DNA of 64,000 nucleotides, from the NCBI GenBank assembly GCA_023422005.1, contig JAEZSC010000004.1, positions 33,058 to 97,057 of the forward strand, read 5' to 3'. A model generated the notes under the pieces. That model was not told where the DNA came from. It did no database searches and was given only the letters and a program-made list of their open reading frames with translations. The translations under genes and the position numbers were made by a program. The DNA comes from Bacillota bacterium. Lineage in GTDB: Bacteria > Bacillota > Clostridia > Christensenellales > UMGS416. Below are positions 59,805 through 64,000 of the stretch, in pieces; within the stretch, counting starts at the first letter, position 1; every line of letters begins with the position of its first letter.

Positions 59805-61013
59805 ATGGAAAACACCGAGCCATTGATTGAGCGTCTGGGCACTGGAGAAGGCCATTTATGTGTTGACGGCTGGAGCAGCCCGCGGCTATGGGAGCACCAG
59901 GGCGGGGTGCAGCTGGCCATTGTGGATCTGCCCACGGCGGCCCACACGGTGCTGCAGGCCCGCGCCGGTGCCGACGACTGGCTGCATAACCGCGCCAGCC
60001 TGACCTTCACGCTCCATCATAGCAGAATGGACGGCCCGCAGGAAGCCCTGCTGATGTTGCGGGAAACGCTGCTGCGGGTGCGTGATCTGCTGGCGGAACG
60101 CGCGGCGGTTTATGTGTTCGCGGACCCGCGACTGAGCGCCCAGGCCCGGCTGCTGTGCGATGAGGTGTTTGGCCGCGGCGCTTTCCGCAACGAGATCGTC
60201 TGGGCCCACGGCAGCGGCAAGCGCCCCCGGGGCCATTTCACCCGTGTACACGACACAATCCTTTTCTATGCCAAAGGAGCGGGCATCTTCAACCCCGAGG
60301 CATCGGGCCGACGCCGGGGCGCGGAGCCCACCAACCACATGCGCCGCAGCGTAGACGCCCAAGGGCGCGTGTACTTTGCCCGCGTCAAAGGCGGGCGGGA
60401 GCTGCGATACTTCGAGGACGACATCGTGAGCCTGGGCGACGTATGGACGGACATCCCGGAGCTGACACCCCGCGATGCCGAGCGCACCGGCTGGGAAGGC
60501 CAACGGCCGGAAGCGCTCATCGAGCGCATCGTGCGCTCGTCCTCCCACGCCGGCGGCATCGTGCTGGATGCCTGCAGCGGCGCGGGCACCGTGGCTGCTG
60601 CGGCCCACAAAGCCGGCCGGCGCGCCGTGGCCGTGGCCGAAGGGCCTTTCGAGCGGCTGCTGTTCCGCCGAAGGGTTTTGGAGGCCGGCGCGGGGGATTA
60701 CACCATCGAGCACCCCGCGCTTGCGCCGGACAGCGCCCAGGCGTCGGTGCGCTTTGCCGGCGGCCTGGCCTATCTGCCGGAGCTTACACCCGGTGCGGGG
60801 CAGGGCTCGCTGCTGGACGACGGCGGCACGCTGGACGGCTGGCTGGCCGGGCTGCTTCGGGGAAACGAGTTTACTGTGAGCGGCGTTTCGATGCGCACCC
60901 GGGGAAACCCGGCGCTCAGGCTCAGCCTGCCGCTGGGCGAGGGGGAGGGAACCCCTGCGGCGCTGCTGTGCGACGCCGGCGCGCAGACCAAGTTGGTTGT
61001 AGGCAGGCAATAG
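59805..61013 (+). CDS. DNA methyltransferase-fold protein with degenerate catalytic motif
   Basis: The 402-residue product resembles beta-class N4/N6 DNA methyltransferases. FRNEIVWAHGSGKRPRGHFT and RVHDTILFYAKG match their target-side region, VWTDIPELTPRDAERTGWEGQ matches the conserved block before motif I, and motif I is VLDACSGAGTVAAAA. Motif IV, expected as DPPY near the N terminus, reads VDLPTA, so catalysis is doubtful. No restriction gene or mod/res partner lies nearby. GGAGG precedes ATG 59805. It may be a repurposed DNA-binding or inactive methylase. Confidence 0.72.
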   Translation: MENTEPLIERLGTGEGHLCVDGWSSPRLWEHQGGVQLAIVDLPTAAHTVLQARAGADDWLHNRASLTFTLHHSRMDGPQEALLMLRETLLRVRDLLAERAAVYVFADPRLSAQARLLCDEVFGRGAFRNEIVWAHGSGKRPRGHFTRVHDTILFYAKGAGIFNPEASGRRRGAEPTNHMRRSVDAQGRVYFARVKGGRELRYFEDDIVSLGDVWTDIPELTPRDAERTGWEGQRPEALIERIVRSSSHAGGIVLDACSGAGTVAAAAHKAGRRAVAVAEGPFERLLFRRRVLEAGAGDYTIEHPALAPDSAQASVRFAGGLAYLPELTPGAGQGSLLDDGGTLDGWLAGLLRGNEFTVSGVSMRTRGNPALRLSLPLGEGEGTPAALLCDAGAQTKLVVGRQ

Positions 61014-61204
61014 GCAAGCAGGTTCACATTAGCCACATATATCATGAATGGGTCCGAAGGTTTCCAAAGGGCGACCGGAAAGCCTTTTGGTCGCGCCCGA
61101 TGGCACTGCCCCGGCTTGCGGCAACGTCGGCTCTGTCGATGTGAGAGCAAGCCGATAGCTGCGCAACGCGCAACGTAAGGCGCGAAACCCATTCCCTTGT
61201 TACT

Positions 61205-61238
61205 AAACGGCTCCCATCGATTGATGAGAGCCGTTTTT
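61205..61238. terminator. Terminator between the methyltransferase-like gene and the next gene
   Basis: AAACGGCTC (61205-61213) pairs with GAGCCGTTT (61228-61236), followed by T residues on the plus strand and preceded by few A residues, so it works best for the plus-strand gene. The 61014-61204 interval holds no gene I recognise. Confidence 0.75.
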
Positions 61239-61253
61239 GTTCCAATAACTGAT

Positions 61254-62381
61254 TTATCCGAGCATATCCTCTATTTCATACCGTACCCAGAAAGAATCCC
61301 CATCCCTGGAAACCAGCGTATGATCGAACCCCGCTGGGCGGTGGAAAGGCCGGGCAGGTACCGCCTGCAGCAGCACCTTTATGCCCCCTACGACGACTGA
61401 CCCGATGTAACACTGTACGGCGCCTTCCAGCGGAAGTGCGGCGAAGCGGGCGCTGTCTGTGGCGGCGGCAAAGGGCTGTGCCGACGGCAGTGCATCCAGC
61501 ATGGCCTCCACCTGTGGCTGGATGTCCGCCCAAAGCGGTGTGTCCCTGGGTAGGGAGACCGGCTGCGCGCGCTTGATCTTGATGCCGGTTTTGGCTGCCG
61601 ATGAGATGGTCACCTCCGGTTGCGGCTGTGCTTCTACCGCCTGCACTTCCGGCTGCACTTCCGGTTGCACTTCCGGTTGCTCTTCCGGTTGCGCAGCCGC
61701 AGGCTCAGCGGCAGGCAGCGGCTGCACAGCATCGAGGGCCGAGGCGCTCGACGGCGCGTCGGGTTCTTCGGTAAGGCCATAGGGGGCCAGCCTGCCGCGA
61801 AAGGAAGGCGCTGTCCCACTGCCGACGGTTGGCTGCATGTCGAAGCCGGCGGGTTTGGAAGCGGCAGGTACATCCGGGGCAACGGAAGCCGTCTGGACAA
61901 GCGCCTCGGGTGGTGCCTCCGGAGATGTATCCGACGATTCTACGGGGGGCGTTATGGGGATAACCGCAGGAGCGACAGGGGCCTCGTACCGGGCGCTGGG
62001 CGGCTGTTTGGCTGGCACAGGGGCGGGTTGCGGAGGCGCCAGCGCGGCGTCCAGCGCTTCGCGGGCGCGAGTCTTGTCAAAGGCAGCGCTGCCCAGCCGG
62101 GCGAAGGCCGCAGGTTTGCCCGCGCACAGCACCCACACGGCGGCCAAATCGCCCTCATCGGTATGCAGCGCTGCGCCCAGTTCCATGGGCTTCAAGCAAC
62201 GGTAGCCGCGCTCGGGGCCCTTCTGCAGCACCGCCTGCTGGGGTTGGGCGTTCAGTCGTGTCATTACGGTCAGGTCAGCTCCCTTGGTTCCTATGGCATA
62301 GCTGACCGCGCCCACAGCGGCGCCGCCCTCTTCAGAAAAAAGCATGGCCTTGCCGGCTCTCTTGCTATCGCTCACTTTCAT
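61254..62381 (-). CDS. Proline/alanine/glutamate-rich hypothetical protein with folded ends
   Basis: The product of about 375 residues has a compact N-terminal domain (1-110; FSEEGGAAVGAVSYAIGTKG, a beta-rich look) and a long disordered Pro/Ala/Glu linker (about 115-260). The linker includes a short tandem repeat of QPEV units encoded by 12-bp repeats at 61641-61688. The C-terminal domain is at 275-375 (YIGSVVVGGIKVLLQAVPA). There is no signal peptide. I chose ATG 62381 with modest support; the upstream ATG 62402 lacks a ribosome site. The family is not recognised. Confidence 0.6.
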   Translation of the reverse strand: MKVSDSKRAGKAMLFSEEGGAAVGAVSYAIGTKGADLTVMTRLNAQPQQAVLQKGPERGYRCLKPMELGAALHTDEGDLAAVWVLCAGKPAAFARLGSAAFDKTRAREALDAALAPPQPAPVPAKQPPSARYEAPVAPAVIPITPPVESSDTSPEAPPEALVQTASVAPDVPAASKPAGFDMQPTVGSGTAPSFRGRLAPYGLTEEPDAPSSASALDAVQPLPAAEPAAAQPEEQPEVQPEVQPEVQAVEAQPQPEVTISSAAKTGIKIKRAQPVSLPRDTPLWADIQPQVEAMLDALPSAQPFAAATDSARFAALPLEGAVQCYIGSVVVGGIKVLLQAVPARPFHRPAGFDHTLVSRDGDSFWVRYEIEDMLG

Positions 62382-62423
62382 CACCGTTATTGATATATGC
62401 ATGAGGATGGGAGTATATAACGA

Positions 62424-62451
62424 AAGCGGCCGAACACACGTCCGGCCGCTT
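62424..62451 (-). terminator. Hairpin after rhaA
   Basis: AAGCGGCCG (62424-62432) and CGGCCGCTT (62443-62451) form a perfect nine-base stem. On the minus strand it is followed by TTCGTT, so it probably terminates rhaA. Confidence 0.6.
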
Positions 62452-62466
62452 ATTGTATTGCTTGAT

Positions 62467-63726
62467 TTAGCCCCTGGCTGTCAGAACCTCGGCCTCATAG
62501 CGGCGCACGGCATCCAGCCAGGCGGCGCCCACGGGCACGTTGCGAGTCAGGCAGTAGTAATCCCACACGGCAGCCCACGGCGCGGATTTGTATTCCTCGG
62601 TGAGTGCCAGAACGGCGGTGCGGTCGCCGCAGGCCTCCAGCTCCCGCAGCGCTGCGGTGGGTTCCAGCATGGCCTTGAGCTGCGCCTTGCGGGTGTTGCG
62701 GCTGCCGATGGCCCAGGCAGCCACGCGATTGATGGAAGCGTCGAAATAGTCCAGCGCGACGTGTACGCGGCTGTCATAACCGCCGCGGATGATCTCGTTC
62801 ATGATGGCCTGGGTCTCATCGTCCAACAGCACCACATGGTCACTGTCCCAACGCACCGGGCGGGAAACGTGCAGCAGCAGTTCGTCCATGTACAGCAGCA
62901 GCGCGGAGATCTTGGCCGAAATGACCTCGGTGGGGTGGAAGTGGCCGGCGTCCAGCGTCAGCATGACCTTGCGGCTCAGCGCATAGCCCATGTAGAACTC
63001 GTGAGAGCCCACGACGTAGGCCTCGCTGCCAATGCCGAACAGCTTGCTTTCCACGGCGTCCTTGTGGAAGCGCGGGTCGATCTTCTCGGAGAGCATATCA
63101 TCCAGCGCGGCCATCAGGCGCTCCCGTGGCGCGGCGCTGTCGGCGGGCAGGTCTTTGACGCCGTCGGGCAGCCAGATGTTCATCAGGCTGGTCTTGCCGG
63201 TTGTGCGCCCGAAATATTCGCTGATCTTGCGGCATTGCTTGCCATGGTCGATCCAGAACCGGCGGATGCCGGCGTCTGGGTGGCTCAGCGTGCCGTCGGC
63301 GGCCTTGGGGTGGCTGAAATAGGTCGGGTTGAAATCCAGGCCGATGCGGCGCTCCACCGCCCATTGAGCCCAGTTCTCGAATTGCTTTGGGGACAGCGCA
63401 TCGCGGTCCACGAAGGCGCCGCCCATTTCGGCGTAGCTGGCGTGAAGGTTCACCTTCAGCGGGCCGGGGATCATGGACATGGCGACCTGTAGGTCGGCGC
63501 GCAACTCTTCGGGTGTGCGAGCCTTGCCAGGATAGTTGCCGGTGGCAGCGATGCCGCCGCTTAGGCCCTGGCCCTGGTTTTCAAAGCCGCCCACGTCGTC
63601 GCCCTGCCAGCAGTGCAGCGACAGTGTCAGCGCATCCAAGCGCTGCATGGCCTGCTCGGTGGACACGCCCAGTGAAGCGTAGGCCTCCTGTGCCAGCGCA
63701 TATGCCTTTTCAACGTTGGTGCTCAT
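62467..63726 (-). CDS. rhaA: L-rhamnose isomerase
   Basis: The 419-residue product matches RhaA in length and motifs. These are LSLHCWQGDDVGGFENQGQG (substrate/metal loop), VNLHASYAEMGG, GLDFNPTYFSHPKAADG, the metal-binding WIDHGKQCR and TLDAGHFHPTEVISAK. The enzyme interconverts L-rhamnose and L-rhamnulose in the cytosol using divalent metal. No rhamnulokinase or rhamnulose-phosphate aldolase is directly adjacent; the class II aldolase at 57407 is a possible but distant partner. Confidence 0.95.
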   Translation of the reverse strand: MSTNVEKAYALAQEAYASLGVSTEQAMQRLDALTLSLHCWQGDDVGGFENQGQGLSGGIAATGNYPGKARTPEELRADLQVAMSMIPGPLKVNLHASYAEMGGAFVDRDALSPKQFENWAQWAVERRIGLDFNPTYFSHPKAADGTLSHPDAGIRRFWIDHGKQCRKISEYFGRTTGKTSLMNIWLPDGVKDLPADSAAPRERLMAALDDMLSEKIDPRFHKDAVESKLFGIGSEAYVVGSHEFYMGYALSRKVMLTLDAGHFHPTEVISAKISALLLYMDELLLHVSRPVRWDSDHVVLLDDETQAIMNEIIRGGYDSRVHVALDYFDASINRVAAWAIGSRNTRKAQLKAMLEPTAALRELEACGDRTAVLALTEEYKSAPWAAVWDYYCLTRNVPVGAAWLDAVRRYEAEVLTARG

Positions 63727-63863
63727 GGAATCGCTCCTTTGCGGCGCTAGGGGCCGCGACCATGGATATACAGATTATACAATTGCTCCCCACGGGCCGT
63801 AAAGGGCTTGACAAAAAGCGGGAGCAGAATTGCAAAATGCCAGGGCAGGGATACAAACGAAAA

Positions 63864-63884
63864 ACCGGCCCCAATGGGGCCGGT
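63864..63884 (-). terminator. Terminator of rpsT
   Basis: Read on the minus strand, ACCGGCCCC and GGGGCCGGT form a stem around a three-base loop, followed by TTTTCG. It lies 24 bases past the rpsT stop. The region between this and the rhaA start holds no other gene. Confidence 0.88.
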
Positions 63885-63907
63885 CTGCTTCGATGGGTTA
63901 TGGTGGC

Positions 63908-64000
63908 TTACACCTTCGCGAGCTTGCGGGCGAGCTGGGCCTTCTTGCGGTTGGCCGCGTTTTTGTGTATGACACCCTTGGAGGCAGCCTTGTCGACAAT
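63908..64000 (-). CDS. rpsT: 30S ribosomal protein S20, C-terminal part (gene runs off the window)
   Basis: The minus strand encodes IVDKAASKGVIHKNAANRKK followed by AQLARKLAKV and a TAA stop at 63908-63910, the conserved C-terminal helix of S20. It is too short for six-frame listing because the start lies beyond 64000. S20 binds 16S rRNA in small-subunit assembly. A strong terminator follows. Confidence 0.93.
   Translation of the reverse strand: MVDKAASKGVIHKNAANRKKAQLARKLAKV

Noticed and set aside
59886..61010. 374-codon minus-strand ORF
   Set aside because: It is a shadow of the DNA methyltransferase-like gene, which carries recognisable motifs on the plus strand.
61641..61690. Short tandem repeat as a CRISPR or minisatellite outside genes
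   Set aside because: It is in frame within the Pro-rich protein and encodes repeated QPEV, so it is coding sequence.

Overview
The window looks like a chromosomal segment of an anaerobic, moderately high-GC Firmicute, most likely a Clostridia lineage. Supporting signs are strong AGGAGG-type ribosome binding sites, a T-box leader, YesM/YesN and LplB-type sugar uptake genes, an archaeal-type AspRS behind the T-box, a glycyl radical enzyme with its activase, ferredoxin-containing MinD-like ATPases, and rpsT at the right edge. I could not name a genus. Most of the window is GC-rich, so long antisense ORFs are common shadows. Several islands are clearly more AT-rich and look acquired or decaying (about 5.6-7.5 kb, 9.2-13.8 kb, 36.1-36.5 kb, 40.9-43.3 kb).

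Left end (130-5433, minus strand): a compact eight-gene operon with DUF5320, DUF134 regulator, NifX-like protein, two MinD/ferredoxin ATPases, metallo-beta-lactamase-fold protein, Mrp/NBP35 ATPase, and a C_GCAxxG_C_C protein fused to a second NifX-like domain. It is probably an Fe-S or metal-cofactor handling system. Next come a flavoredoxin-type remnant, an MmyB-type regulator, a VOC protein and a membrane-anchored esterase. A decayed zone (9.2-13.8 kb) holds a broken P-loop gene, a low-GC cassette (TIM-barrel isomerase plus PHP phosphoesterase), a 154-bp MITE-like element and an IS1182-family element with a frameshifted transposase.

Two sugar-uptake regions follow. Cluster A (13.9-26.3 kb) has a LacI regulator, a membrane AraC-type sensor-regulator, two permeases, a solute-binding lipoprotein, a DUF1861-like protein, a uroporphyrinogen-decarboxylase-fold (URO-D) protein, a radical-SAM activase and a 713-aa glycyl radical enzyme with an unusual active-site loop. 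Cluster B (26.5-36.1 kb) has another URO-D protein, solute-binding protein and two permeases on the minus strand, divergent from an FAD oxidoreductase and a YesN/YesM two-component pair.

The right half carries a TetR-controlled ABC exporter pair with visible operators, an MFS transporter, and a radical SAM/SPASM protein translationally coupled to a membrane protein with a seven-cysteine Gly/Ala tail. A heterodimeric ABC exporter, tandem HAD-like paralogues, tex, an amidinotransferase-fold enzyme, and a T-box leader over a flavin-binding protein and an archaeal-type AspRS come next. The remainder is a methyltransferase, a class II aldolase, a MalY-type aminotransferase, a cysteine-cluster protein, a degenerate DNA methyltransferase, a proline-rich protein, L-rhamnose isomerase and the end of rpsT.

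The most interesting items are the radical-SAM/Cys-tail pair, the noncanonical glycyl radical enzyme with URO-D partners, and an interspersed intergenic element made of a hairpin followed by a TTGCGTGTTATTAAC-like box, present at five or six places and touching the insertion elements.
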